This document shows positions 28,516 to 39,100 of a stretch of 64,000 bases of DNA, piece after piece. Under the pieces are notes generated by a model, which did not search any database, was not told the DNA's origin, and worked only from the letters and a program-made list of their open reading frames with translations. The DNA lies in NCBI RefSeq assembly GCF_900104585.1, contig NZ_FNVX01000005.1, positions 558,001 to 622,000 of the forward strand, written 5' to 3'. This stretch comes from Bacteroides ihuae. GTDB taxonomy: Bacteria; Bacteroidota; Bacteroidia; Bacteroidales; Bacteroidaceae. Position 1 is the first letter of the stretch, and each line of letters starts with the position of its first letter. The translations under genes and the position numbers were made by a program.

Positions 28516-29369
28516 ACAGACAACTCTTATATAGTATTTTGCAGTATAAGCACTCTGCCTTGTTAAAAGAAGCCGTGAATGTTGGTGTGCTCTTTTATTT
28601 TCCTGATGAAATTGAAAAACTGCATTTCCATTTTTCTACTCCCGAAAGAGTAAAAGCCATATATCCTGACTTTGATTCTCGTTACTTTAATGCTTTGCTA
28701 AGAGTTATTGAAAGTAATGTGGAAAAGTATTCAACAGATCTTATGGCCGACAAATTGTTGCAGAATGATTTTGAAGGTTTTATAAACTCCTATATACTTA
28801 AATATGACGATTCTGCTTTGCAATTCACCTCGATATATAGTGCAGTAAATGTATGGAGTAACATTCAGCAAGTTTTAGCAAATTATACATCTCTTTTATT
28901 ACCTCTGACACAATCTGCTGAGTCGAAGCTAATTAGGCATGACGATAACTTTGTTATTAAGAAATTTAAGACATGCTTCATTTCCAATAATAAGAAAGAA
29001 CTATTTGAACGCATCAATTCTCCCCAAATAGTTAGGGCAGAAGATTTTGAGCTTAAGTTCGATCTATCTTGGCAAAACGGAACACTGAATTTGATCAAGC
29101 CATTAAGTCTTGACTTATTGGATGAACAATCTATACAGCGAAAAACTGCTCAATATTGCGGTTACTTAGGGTGGATGGGCCGCTACTTGAGTGCTCATAA
29201 TAGCCGTGTGGATTTTTTGCTATCAGAACCTCAAGATTCGAGTTTGCATAATACGTTTGAAAGATCTATCTCCTTATTGCAACGGGCAGATGCGAATAAG
29301 AAAATAGTCAGGTTGCAAGAAATAGAGGCGTATGCCGAAAAGGTGGAAAATGCATTACTGGCAAACTAG
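28512..29369 (+). CDS. DUF3037 family protein
   Basis: A 285-aa soluble protein whose start (YSILQYKHSALLKEAVNVGVLFYFPD) is the characteristic opening of DUF3037, here with a long C-terminal helical extension. The start codon overlaps the end of the HipA-like kinase gene by 4 bp. HipA-like kinase and DUF3037 genes are, to my knowledge, frequently paired in bacteria, so the DUF3037 protein is probably the kinase's partner, either substrate, inhibitor or scaffold. No signal peptide, membrane segment or DNA-binding motif is visible. The function is unknown. Confidence 0.8.
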   Translation: MNRQLLYSILQYKHSALLKEAVNVGVLFYFPDEIEKLHFHFSTPERVKAIYPDFDSRYFNALLRVIESNVEKYSTDLMADKLLQNDFEGFINSYILKYDDSALQFTSIYSAVNVWSNIQQVLANYTSLLLPLTQSAESKLIRHDDNFVIKKFKTCFISNNKKELFERINSPQIVRAEDFELKFDLSWQNGTLNLIKPLSLDLLDEQSIQRKTAQYCGYLGWMGRYLSAHNSRVDFLLSEPQDSSLHNTFERSISLLQRADANKKIVRLQEIEAYAEKVENALLAN

Positions 29370-29476
29370 AAATTTAATGCTTTTGTTTCTTCATTATAAA
29401 CTCTTTTGCTACCTGTCTTCGGTGACACTTCGTCTGGTCGATAAATTGTTGTTCTCTAACTTTGGTTGATAATCGA

Positions 29477-29484
29477 TATCTTTG
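29477..29484 (+). promoter_or_regulatory. Probable -7 box of the fluoride operon
   Basis: TATCTTTG fits TAnnTTTG and lies about 60 bp before the riboswitch. No TTTG occurs at the ideal -33 spacing, so this is tentative. Confidence 0.45.
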
Positions 29485-29540
29485 GGTTTTTAAAGATGCA
29501 AAAACTTTTTCTACCTTCAAGTTGTTATTGCTATATCACA

Positions 29541-29640
29541 GAGGGAATGGAACTTCCCTATAAATAAACCGCTAATATAAATAGCTGATAGTTCCTACTT
29601 AATTAATCAATAAAGATTATGATGGGTAGGAATTTTGTAT
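29541..29640 (+). promoter_or_regulatory. Fluoride (crcB) riboswitch with terminator platform
   Basis: The aptamer spans 29543-29598. AGGGAA pairs with TTCCCT around the loop TGGAAC. GCTA pairs with TAGC around an AU-rich loop. The distal GTTCC pairs back to GGAAC of the first loop, forming the crcB pseudoknot. The 3' signature GCTGATAGTTCCTAC closely matches the family consensus ending GCUGAUG-CUCCUAC. Downstream, TTCCTAC (29592-29598) can instead pair with GTAGGAA (29626-29632), followed by TTTTG, a terminator that competes with the aptamer. Fluoride binding should therefore permit read-through. An additional pair, ACCGCTAA with TTAGCGGT (to 29662), may stabilise the off state. The genes downstream (enolase, crcB, universal stress protein) are the classic fluoride regulon. 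Confidence 0.92.
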
Positions 29641-29757
29641 TTATAGACTTCTCGGTTAGCGGTATAATTTCCGAAAACAGAATGAAAAAGAGACGCTCAT
29701 GTAGTAGATACATGGGCTATGTTTGTTTGTATATATGTGTTTAATTAAAATAACTGA

Positions 29758-31044
<1,287 letters not shown>

Positions 31045-31047
31045 TAA

Positions 31048-31428
31048 ATGGTTAAACAATTAGTATTAGTCTCGTTAGGCGGAGGTGTAGGAAGCGTTTT
31101 GCGTTACCTCGTAGCACTTGGTATTTCAAAGCTTTTTTCCTATGCCTTTCCTTTGGGTACTTTTATAACAAACATAACAGGGTGTTTCATTATCGGTATT
31201 TTAATGGGACTATCCGTTCGTTTTAGCCTTTTTGATAATGAGCTAAAATATTTATTAATCGTTGGCTTTTGCGGAGGGTATACGACTTTTTCAACCTTCT
31301 CATCGGAAAGCTTGAAACTATTTGAAACAAGCAACTATTGGACATTTGCTTTGTATATAACAGGAAGCATTATATCAGGCCTTATAGCAATATGGGGCGG
31401 AAATGTATTATCTAAAATAATAACATAA
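31048..31428 (+). CDS. crcB: CrcB/Fluc fluoride channel
   Basis: A 126-aa inner-membrane protein with four hydrophobic helices, the size of a Fluc subunit. Family motifs are intact: GGGVGSVLRY near the N terminus, GTFITNITGCFIIG with the conserved Asn, and GFCGGYTTFSTFSSE, which contributes the phenylalanines and the break in helix 3. Fluc proteins work as antiparallel dimers that let fluoride leave the cell. It follows enolase by 3 bp and overlaps the next start by 1 bp, so the three genes form one fluoride-induced transcript. Confidence 0.97.
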   Translation: MVKQLVLVSLGGGVGSVLRYLVALGISKLFSYAFPLGTFITNITGCFIIGILMGLSVRFSLFDNELKYLLIVGFCGGYTTFSTFSSESLKLFETSNYWTFALYITGSIISGLIAIWGGNVLSKIIT

Positions 31429-31865
31429 TGACTTACAAGAAAATTTTAATAGCGGTAGATAGTAGGGAAAATTCTATTGATGTTTCCAAGAAAGGCTTTG
31501 AACTGGCAGAACAATTAAAAGCAGATGCAGCTTTGATTTTTGTCGTTGATAAGTCAAAAGCTACAGGTGATCCGGATGCTGGAATTATGCCGAACGAAGC
31601 ATTAATGGTACTCAAAAAAGAAGCACAGGATACCTTGGAGCAATTGGTACGTCTGAATAACCAGACAAAAGAAACAATAAAATTTATGCCGGAAGGTTTT
31701 CCTAAAGAGGATATTTTAAAGACAGCCGAGGCTTGGGGTGCAGATTTGATCATTGTCGGTATACATGGAAGAAGTGGATTTACTCTTTGGGCGATGGGTA
31801 GCATCACACTACATATTACTCTACACTCTACAATACCTGTCATGATTGTACCTGTACGGAAGTAA
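31428..31865 (+). CDS. Universal stress protein (UspA family)
   Basis: A 145-aa cytoplasmic protein with the single-domain Usp fold. It opens KKILIAVDSRENSIDVSKKGFELA and carries the ATP-binding motif G-2x-G-9x-G-S in VGIHGRSGFTLWAMGSI, so it is the ATP-binding subtype. Its start overlaps the crcB stop. Usp genes occur repeatedly behind crcB riboswitches, but their exact role in fluoride tolerance is unknown. A hairpin 12 bp after the stop ends the operon. Confidence 0.93.
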   Translation: MTYKKILIAVDSRENSIDVSKKGFELAEQLKADAALIFVVDKSKATGDPDAGIMPNEALMVLKKEAQDTLEQLVRLNNQTKETIKFMPEGFPKEDILKTAEAWGADLIIVGIHGRSGFTLWAMGSITLHITLHSTIPVMIVPVRK

Positions 31866-31877
31866 AATTTTATTTAG

Positions 31878-31909
31878 ACCGTGCAGTTGCCTCAACTGAA
31901 CGGTTCTCT
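31878..31909 (+). terminator. Terminator of the fluoride operon
   Basis: ACCGTGCAGTTG pairs with CAACTGAACGGT around a CCT loop (one mismatch), followed by TCTCTT. CCGTGCAGTTG is also perfectly complementary to CAACTGCACGG at 31938-31948. The next gene is convergent, so it may act in both directions. Confidence 0.65.
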
Positions 31910-31965
31910 TTCACCATCTGAACGGCTCTCTTCCACCAACTGCACGGTTCTCTTGAACAGAGCAT
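31893..31965. repeat. Degenerate 25-bp-scale tandem repeat
   Basis: Three related units occur in a row: CTGAACGGTTCTCTTTCACC, CTGAACGGCTCTCTTCCACC, and CTGCACGGTTCTCTTGAACA, at about 24-26 bp spacing between the Usp and DUF4373 genes. The first overlaps the terminator arm. Confidence 0.6.
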
Positions 31966-32092
31966 AGGTATTCATCTATCGACCATCCGAAATGCTACAG
32001 CAAATCGGTTGCCCCACTAAAGTGAAACTCTTGTGCCGGAGATCAAGAGAAGATGGTAGTGGCAGCATCAAGCAAGAGGTTGGCTCAAATAC

Positions 32093-33094
32093 TTAATCCA
32101 ACCACACGAGCTTCCTAGGAGGTGGACGAAGCGTTAAGTGAGCGATTGAGCTTGAGTGCAACAAGTTGAGTCGCCTATAACTACAATCATCATCGAAACA
32201 ACCCGAAACGAGAAGTGGGTTTATATTGGATTGATTTGTCACCTCCCCAATATCAACATCAAAGCAATTTGAAACGAGGCATTTGGAAGTTGGCTTTTTG
32301 CTTCTTTCCTTTTTGCGGCAAACTAAAAATGGAAGAATAGAAACTTGGCAATTGTTGGTGGTTGTGGAAGTTGTTACGCGCGCAGTTGTTGTACCACAAC
32401 AACCATACTTTTCTTTATCTTTTTCTACTTTACTTTCCTCTTCTAGAGAACGCATTGCAACTCGTTCATTATCAGTGTTTTGTAAAAGTGCATTTTGCGT
32501 TGTTTTTGCACTGTTTTGCATGTTATTTTGCGCATAGTTTTGTGCACTTTCAAACAGTTCAGTTGCACTGTTTTGCATCACTTTCGAGCAAGTTATATCA
32601 GACTCTTTTGCTGGTGAATTGACAACTTCCGAAGTGACAGTTCCGACAGTTTGTGTCTCCATTTTCGGTGCATACTCCTGTTGTGGCTCAGTCATCGAAA
32701 CAGTTTTTTTCTGTCTCGCCACTCTTTTTGGCACTTTATTTGGAATTACAACCTCGGGCGTTTGAGCCTTTTTTGCAGCCATTGTTTTACGCTTTTCGTC
32801 AAGTGGCTTCATTCGTTTGCTGAGTCCGCGGGACGAGAAGTACTGCTCATCATCCAGCACAAACAAGTCGTATTTCTGGATAATGTCAGATAAATACTCT
32901 GTCGATAAACCAAACTCTCGAGCCAAGGCAGGAAGCAGAGAGAATGGCATCGAATAATTTTTCTGCATGCGCAGATACTCCAATAGACACCAATAAACAC
33001 CGTATCCCTCAAGACCTTTATCGGCTTTGAGGCGTAATAGTTTAATGTTATAGTGCGCTGTTACATCGTGTGGAAAGTACTGATCATTTTTCAT
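32093..33094 (-). CDS. DUF4373 (Lin1244/Lin1753-like) protein
   Basis: A 333-aa cytoplasmic protein. Residues 1-110 are a DUF4373 domain (FPHDVTAHYNIKLLRLKADKGLEGYGVYWCLLEYLRMQ), a winged-helix-like module found in Bacteroides chromosomal and phage or mobile-element proteins and thought to be DNA-related. The rest is Gln/Asn/Thr/Ser-rich and probably disordered (NMQNSAKTTQNALLQN, ATTTARVTTSTTTNN). It ends with two copies of an LVS-x-CFD-x-D pattern, LVSNCFDVDI and LVSGCFDDDC. Function is unknown. A 24-bp imperfect palindrome lies 31 bp upstream of the start, a candidate operator. Confidence 0.75.
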   Translation of the reverse strand: MKNDQYFPHDVTAHYNIKLLRLKADKGLEGYGVYWCLLEYLRMQKNYSMPFSLLPALAREFGLSTEYLSDIIQKYDLFVLDDEQYFSSRGLSKRMKPLDEKRKTMAAKKAQTPEVVIPNKVPKRVARQKKTVSMTEPQQEYAPKMETQTVGTVTSEVVNSPAKESDITCSKVMQNSATELFESAQNYAQNNMQNSAKTTQNALLQNTDNERVAMRSLEEESKVEKDKEKYGCCGTTTARVTTSTTTNNCQVSILPFLVCRKKERSKKPTSKCLVSNCFDVDIGEVTNQSNINPLLVSGCFDDDCSYRRLNLLHSSSIAHLTLRPPPRKLVWLD

Positions 33095-33124
33095 TCCCCA
33101 AAGGTCACGAAAAAGAAGAAACTT

Positions 33125-33148
33125 CCTGTTACGTTATAACGCAACAGG
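33125..33148. promoter_or_regulatory. Imperfect palindrome upstream of the DUF4373 gene
   Basis: CCTGTTACG at the left end and CGCAACAGG at the right end are complementary except for one A/C position, around central TTATAA. It resembles the larger palindrome upstream of the ATPase at 55160-55203 (shared TTGCGTTAT and ACGTAAC), so a common regulator is conceivable. Confidence 0.45.
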
Positions 33149-33171
33149 GATACAAATTATACTTAATTGGA

Positions 33172-33597
33172 TTACAAATAATTGATAGTAAACACTATAT
33201 CTTCCGCATTTGTTTTAGGTATGAGGTAGGCTACATGCCAAGGTTCAACTACAGTTGCTAAGTTCATCTTTACATTAATGATGACCTCATACTTATTATT
33301 CTCTGCTTTTGATATCTGCTTATCTATCTTCTCTATTCCACTCATAGAGATTCCTTCAATTAATAATAAGGTCGACTTTCCAAAATCGACAGACTCTAGA
33401 TGGGGATAGTCAGAAAGTAATTTTTGAAATTCAATTTCATCATTGATTACAATAATCTTGTCTTCTTTGATTTTCGTATTATAATCGGAAGGAAGATTAT
33501 AATAAGTATAGAACTCGGAAGTAGTATCATCATTACTACAACTGCTGCACAAGAATACTAGAGACAAAACGAGGAGTGACTTATTTATAAAATTCAT
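33172..33597 (-). CDS. Small lipoprotein, possible PrcB-like domain
   Basis: A 141-aa protein from the ATG at 33597; the ATG eight codons upstream (33621) adds only a polar stretch before the signal peptide. The signal sequence ends in a lipobox-like LCSSC, so it is probably an outer-membrane or periplasmic lipoprotein. The mature part contains SVDFGKSTLLLIEGISMSG and a C-terminal beta-rich section (VIINVKMNLATVVEPWHVAYLIPK) with the general look of the PrcB C-terminal family; that resemblance is weak. It is transcribed toward the DUF4373 gene, 77 bp away. Function unknown. Confidence 0.6.
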   Translation of the reverse strand: MNFINKSLLVLSLVFLCSSCSNDDTTSEFYTYYNLPSDYNTKIKEDKIIVINDEIEFQKLLSDYPHLESVDFGKSTLLLIEGISMSGIEKIDKQISKAENNKYEVIINVKMNLATVVEPWHVAYLIPKTNAEDIVFTINYL

Positions 33598-33933
33598 AAT
33601 GTAGTGTATATAGTTTGACATATATATTGTTGAATTGTATGATCACAAAGTAAATCAATAATTTGTTAGTTGTCATAGAAATCAGTTTCATTTTATGTTC
33701 TCCTCGTTACGTTTGATGAGATAGTATGTTAAACTCACTTCTTTTACAACTTTGCTTTATCTATAAATGAAGAATTAACTGATTTACTGCATTCTTTTTA
33801 CTTTTATTTTTCCTCTTTTTTACTCTTTGGCCATCTGTAAGATCTGTATAGTTGTTTTGGTAAGTTATCTTCTATGCTGTTTAAGGGTTACAATAAGATT
33901 TTCCATGAACAAAACCTTTGTTGAGAAAGATGA
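33598..33933. other. AT-rich gap between lipoprotein gene and CRISPR array
   Basis: No coding region, promoter match or repeat was found here. It is the distal (trailer) flank of the CRISPR array. Confidence 0.5.
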
Positions 33934-36082
33934 GCTGTAGTTACTCTATAAATCAAGAGTATTCCCAGCTGTCGTACAAATTGGAGATCGATATTTGGCG
34001 CTGTAGTTACTCTATAAATCAAGAGCATTTCCAGCTCTAGGATGGAAACGATAATGAATCAGTTTGCTGTAGTTACTCTATAAATCAAGAGCATTTCCAG
34101 CTTTATACCGACTATGAGCTGAACTGCAATGGCTGTAGTTACTCTATAAATCAAGAGCATTTCCAGCAAGCTCAATAAGGGAGATAGTAAATTTATTGCT
34201 GTAGTTACTCTATAAATCAAGAGCATTTCCAGCTCATTGTCTTCTATATAGAGATGTAGCCAAGCTGTAGTTACTCTATAAATCAAGAGCATTCCCAGCG
34301 GAGGTGACGGATGGGATATAACGTTAACTGCTGTAGTTACTCTATAAATTAAGAGCATTCTCAGCTTGGTACGTACTTAGCATATTATATCAAGTGCTGT
34401 AGTTACTCAATAAATCAAGAGCATTCCCAGCTGCAACGAAAAAGATCACATGATCTATTGTGCTGTAGTTACTCTATAAATCAAGAGCATTCCCAGCAGT
34501 TGGTACAGAGATATCTATGAATTTTATGCTGTAGTTACTCTATAAATCAAGAGCATTCCCAGCAATCACAGCGTGTATAATCTTGTGAATCGTGCTGTAG
34601 TTACTCTATAAATCAAGAGCATTCCCAGCACGCTAGGACTATGGGAGATGATTACACGGGCTGTAGTTACTCTATAAATCAAGAGCATTCCCAGCTTAAA
34701 TTCTTTGAAGGATAGTTATAATTGTGCTGTAGTTACTCTATAAATCAAGAGCATTCCCAGCTAAAACTCCACAAGAAGCATTAAAGCGTGCGCTGTAGTT
34801 ACTCTATAAATCAAGAGCATTCCCAGCTATTGATGGCTATTACTGATGGTACTAGTAGCTGTAGTTACTCTATAAATCAAGAGCATTCCCAGCAGGAATG
34901 TACCACTGCCTCAACTGTTATTCGCTGTAGTTACTCTATAAATCAAGAGCATTCCCAGCTGGCCAATTAAATACTTAAATAAAATCTTAGCTGTAGTTAC
35001 TCTATAAATCAAGAGCATTCCCAGCCCGTTCTTTATTTAAGCTCCACCGAAAAAGGCTGTAGTTACTCTATAAATCAAGAGCATTCCCAGCTTTTAAAGT
35101 TAGTACTTATTTCTCTAGCAGGCTGTAGTTACTCTATAAATCAAGAGCATTCCCAGCTTATCAAATTGGATTAAGTGAAATTGATTAGCTGTAGTTACTC
35201 TATAAATCAAGAGCATTCCCAGCTCCGTTGGTGCAATTTACAACGATGCTCTAGCTGTAGTTACTCTATAAATCAAGAGCATTCCCAGCCTATTTAAGAT
35301 GCACTCCCTATGAAGTCTCGCTGTAGTTACTCTATAAATCAAGAGCATTCCCAGCCCTTCTGCTGAACTAGACTTCAACGGAAAGGCTGTAGTTACTCTA
35401 TAAATCAAGAGCATTCCCAGCAGATATTGATAATAGATATCCTGAAGTCGGGCTGTAGTTACTCTATAAATCAAGAGCATTCCCAGCCGCGTTGAGCGTA
35501 TGGAGTTGACTTCATGCGCTGTAGTTACTCTATAAATCAAGAGCATTCCCAGCACTATAAAGGCTAATGTCTGGTACACTTTAGCTGTAGTTACTCTATA
35601 AATCAAGAGCATTCCCAGCTGAGTACGTACACTGCACTGATGCGTTTATGCTGTAGTTACTCTATAAATCAAGAGCATTCCCAGCGCAAGGGGATTGAAC
35701 CTACTAAGTTTGGCAGCTGTAGTTACTCTATAAATCAAGAGCATTCCCAGCGTTGCGCAAGGTGCTTATGATGCTGCACCAAGCTGTAGTTACTCTATAA
35801 ATCAAGAGCATTCCCAGCGATGCAACTCACTATTACTTCTTCCAGTGCGCTGTAGTTACTCTATAAATCAAGAGCATTCCCAGCAGATGGTTGATATTGC
35901 CCTTTTGCATAAGAGCTGTAGTTACTCTATAAATCAAGAGCATTCCCAGCGTTACGTGCTCATAATAATTCGCTCTTTTCGCTGTAGTTACTCTATAAAT
36001 CAAGAGCATTCCCAGCAAAGCTTAATGCAATCCTATCTACCGAGGCGCTGTAGTTACTCTATAAATCAAGAGCATTCCCAGC
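33934..36082 (-). CRISPR. Type VI-B CRISPR array, 33 repeats and 32 spacers
   Basis: Thirty-three 36-bp repeats, plus-strand form starting GCTGTAGTTACTC and ending GCATTCCCAGC, occur at a strict 66-bp period. All spacers are 30 bp except one of 31 bp (35752-35782). The ends are complementary (GCTG/CAGC), and CTCT/AGAG forms an inner stem, as in Cas13b direct repeats. The reverse complement (starting GCTGGGAATG, ending CTACAGC) aligns best with known VI-B repeats, so crRNA is read from the minus strand, co-directional with cas13b. Repeats 9-33 appear identical. Repeats at the low-coordinate end are decayed: 33934 has a C-to-T change, the four repeats at 34000-34198 share ATTTCC, and those at 34330 and 34396 have other changes. 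That is typical of the trailer end. Confidence 0.98.
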
Positions 36083-36156
36083 ACAATTCTTTGCAATGGC
36101 TTACTAGAGCCATCTTAGTGTCAATTTGGTCTTTAAAATAAGAATAAAACTTCATA
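36083..36156 (-). promoter_or_regulatory. Putative leader between cas13b and the array
   Basis: The cas13b stop and the first leader-side repeat are separated by 74 bp. The distal half is AT-rich. No TAnnTTTG box is seen, so the array may be co-transcribed with cas13b or use an unrecognised leader promoter. Confidence 0.4.
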
Positions 36157-39100
36157 CTAATGCTTGTATTTTTTCACTTTATCTTTTTCTAATGAATCGA
36201 GGCACTTATTAATCAAATCAAAGCCTGTGCCAAAGATGTCTATATATTCTTTAGTAGGATGAGTTTTGGTGAGTTTTATCAACTTTTCATTGTCTGGAAT
36301 CAACAAATCGGCCGAAGGGACATCAGTATGAAATGCAGCATTGCGTAGCTGCACTAATTTAGCTACTTCGTCATCGTTCAAGATGTTGTAGGTACGCAGT
36401 GTCTCGGATAGTTCTTTAAAGGAAAGATAATTTTTATCGTTTTTCTTTTGCAAAGAATACTTGTTTATCACAACGTTTTCTAAATGGAATATTCTGTTTA
36501 TAAATACTTTGCGACAGATGGTATAGGAATTTAATAATTCTGTTATGAAGTATTTCCTCTCACCTTTAACAGGAATGAATACGTTATCGGAACTCATCAC
36601 AGATAGTTTTTCGTTTATCTTACTTATCTGTTCTTCTTTTGATAAGGTTTCATAAGCCCTCTCGCCAAAATGTGTTAGCTTATCTTCGTCGGTCAGCTCG
36701 TTTTTGGGCCTTAGTACTAATGTGTTGTGAGGTATTTCGCTGCCACATTCTATTAGTCCGCGCTCCACTAAAAGGTTGATAAGTCCCACGGTAAGCTTAG
36801 CCGGAAGCCTGTAGCGATTCTGCTTGTAGTGGCGGTAATAGAATGAGATGTTTGCCAGCAGTATCCCGTTTTCGGGATGAGCGATGGGCATTTGCAAGGA
36901 CAAGTCTTGAAAGTCTTTACCAATAAGTTCCATGTTGTGCGGTGGCAAGCCCGCTTTTAGAGCATAGTAATAGGCGAAGTGGGAAAGTAAAGTGTCTTCA
37001 CGGCGTATTTGGTAAAGACGCTTTTTTTGAGGGCCCGACATAGATTCCCATACGGAGTGATTCTGCAATGCATAAAAGTCGGGGATGAGCAGGACATTGT
37101 TGCCTGGCGAGGGGTATAATCCTTGGTGCAATGGCTGCTTAGCCTCGCCAAACCATTTGGTAAATAGCTCTTTGCTTATTAACTCCCTTAATTCAGACGG
37201 CATGCCTACGGCTGTGTGTTGGTGTCTGTCTACATTCAGTATGCCTGTCTGTAGCGGTTTGGGTGGCTGCTCTTCGTTTTGCGCAGCCTGTGGAGTGCGT
37301 GTATCTCTTAACCCCAGCCAGCGCATTTCGGTGTTGGGTTTCCACAATTCCGGATTGAATAGCCCACTTTTCAATTTGTCTGAATATACTTTCAAGGTAC
37401 ACATCCGGTACTCCATGCATTGCCTGAATAGTTCGGCAATGGTGTGGCAACTTGCTACATCTTTTTTATTAAGAGTGTTTGATAAACGCTTATCGATCCC
37501 GTGATTTAGGCTATTGTTTATCTGCTGATAATAGTTGTTTTTGGTTTTTGTTCCTCCTAACTGCTTCAGCAGGGTAATCAAATCAGATGCTTTTTCCTCT
37601 CTTATCTTTTGTGTTTTCTTGTATTCTCTGCTCCTATAGCTATTATCTTCTTCATCTTCGCGCTGGATGTAGGTGATGGGAGCCGGGCTCATGAAAGATA
37701 AGTATTTAATGATTTCCTGATAACCGTTTTTCCCTCCCGTTACTCCTTTATCATCTAATGCGTGAGTTGGGTTGGTACGTGCAGCACAGGTTATCATTTG
37801 ATTCCATGTGTCTGCAATGGTTATAATGCGTTTATGTAGATTGGTTTCTTCTTCTTGCTGTTTGTATTTTTGTTGTAGATAAGCAATGCGGTTTTCTATT
37901 TCCGGACGAGTGACGATGTGCTTCTCTTTTCTGCCTGTTAGTTCGGGATATTTATTTGCCACGTAGTTAATGCAGGCTTTGGTTATTTCCACAAAGAAAT
38001 CTTTTTTTCTATCTGGGAAATTGATTTCTACCTTATCATCTAAGGGAAAAAGAGTAAGGTATGCTTCGAGAATGGAACAAAGAGTTTTGCGACTCATCAG
38101 TCCGATAATGATTCGTCTACCTTCGCCTTTGCCTTGAATACATTGAAATAAAGCTTGAGAATATTCTCCTTTATCGTCTTTCTCAAAATAATAAGGGAAA
38201 CCGCTTTCATCTCCGCGATCGTTTAATCGTGAGTTTTCATCATCAGGAATTTGCCATACTACTTTTTCATGGCGACGCAGAGGCTGTATACGCTCCGAAA
38301 CTTTGCCTGGTTGCTGTTGTCTTTCTGCGGTTTTTTGTTTTACTGCCTTCTTATCTTCTACAGATGCATGGCGTGCCCATTTCCAGTTTATTTCTTTTCC
38401 ACCTGCTCCACAAGCTTTATATTCTGTTTCCCAAAATTCCAGAGCCCATTCCATAAATTTATTCTTTTCTCGAATATCAAAGGAATATACCCTTTCATCT
38501 CCTTCGAGCCTTTCTTGGGGAATTCGTTTCAAATGTTCGAGTATGGAAAAGTATTTCTCTTTGAGCACAGAGTCTGCGGCTAATGAAAGATGGCTACGAT
38601 GTCCTCTGGCTGCCCAATAGGTGTAAATATCTCGCGCATAGAGTACTTGTTTATACGGAGCACGCAGTTCTTCGGGGTAAGGTTCTCCGGGGTTAAGCAG
38701 ACGAAAGTTTGTTCGCGCTTCTTCCGATCCGTCGGGCAGATGAGCAATCTCTATTGCTTCAAGAAACTCGTTAACACTATCTCTGTCCAGAAATAGACAG
38801 ATAATGAATACTTGTGCTGTGAAGCTGAAGTAGGTGTTATTGATCTGACGATATTTATCCCTATGCTTAGTTGTCCGTTCGTATTTGCTCTCTTTAGTGC
38901 AAGTTTCGAATAGGCTGCAAGCATCTCTGAATTTATCAGGTACGGACGTTTTTGAATGATTTACGGCCTCCTGATACAGATTTTCTAACAGACTTTTAAC
39001 TGATGATTCATGATAATTGGAAACGAGAGGTTCGGAATGGATGTTATGTGTACAATAGCAGCGAATGTCGAAGAGTAAATTTAACCAAGTAATAACTTCT

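Noticed and set aside
34059-36141. Several apparent ORFs on both strands (e.g. 34059-34358, 35238-35612, 35845-36141) with repeated MLLIYRVTTA or SCSYSINQEHSQ peptides
   Set aside because: They are translations of the CRISPR repeat: 66 bp is a multiple of three, so the frame stays open by periodicity. They are not genes.
36157-36300. Missing SusC/SusD or hybrid two-component regulator hidden among minus-strand frames
   Set aside because: No frame in the window has SusC, SusD or sensor-kinase features; these functions must lie outside it.
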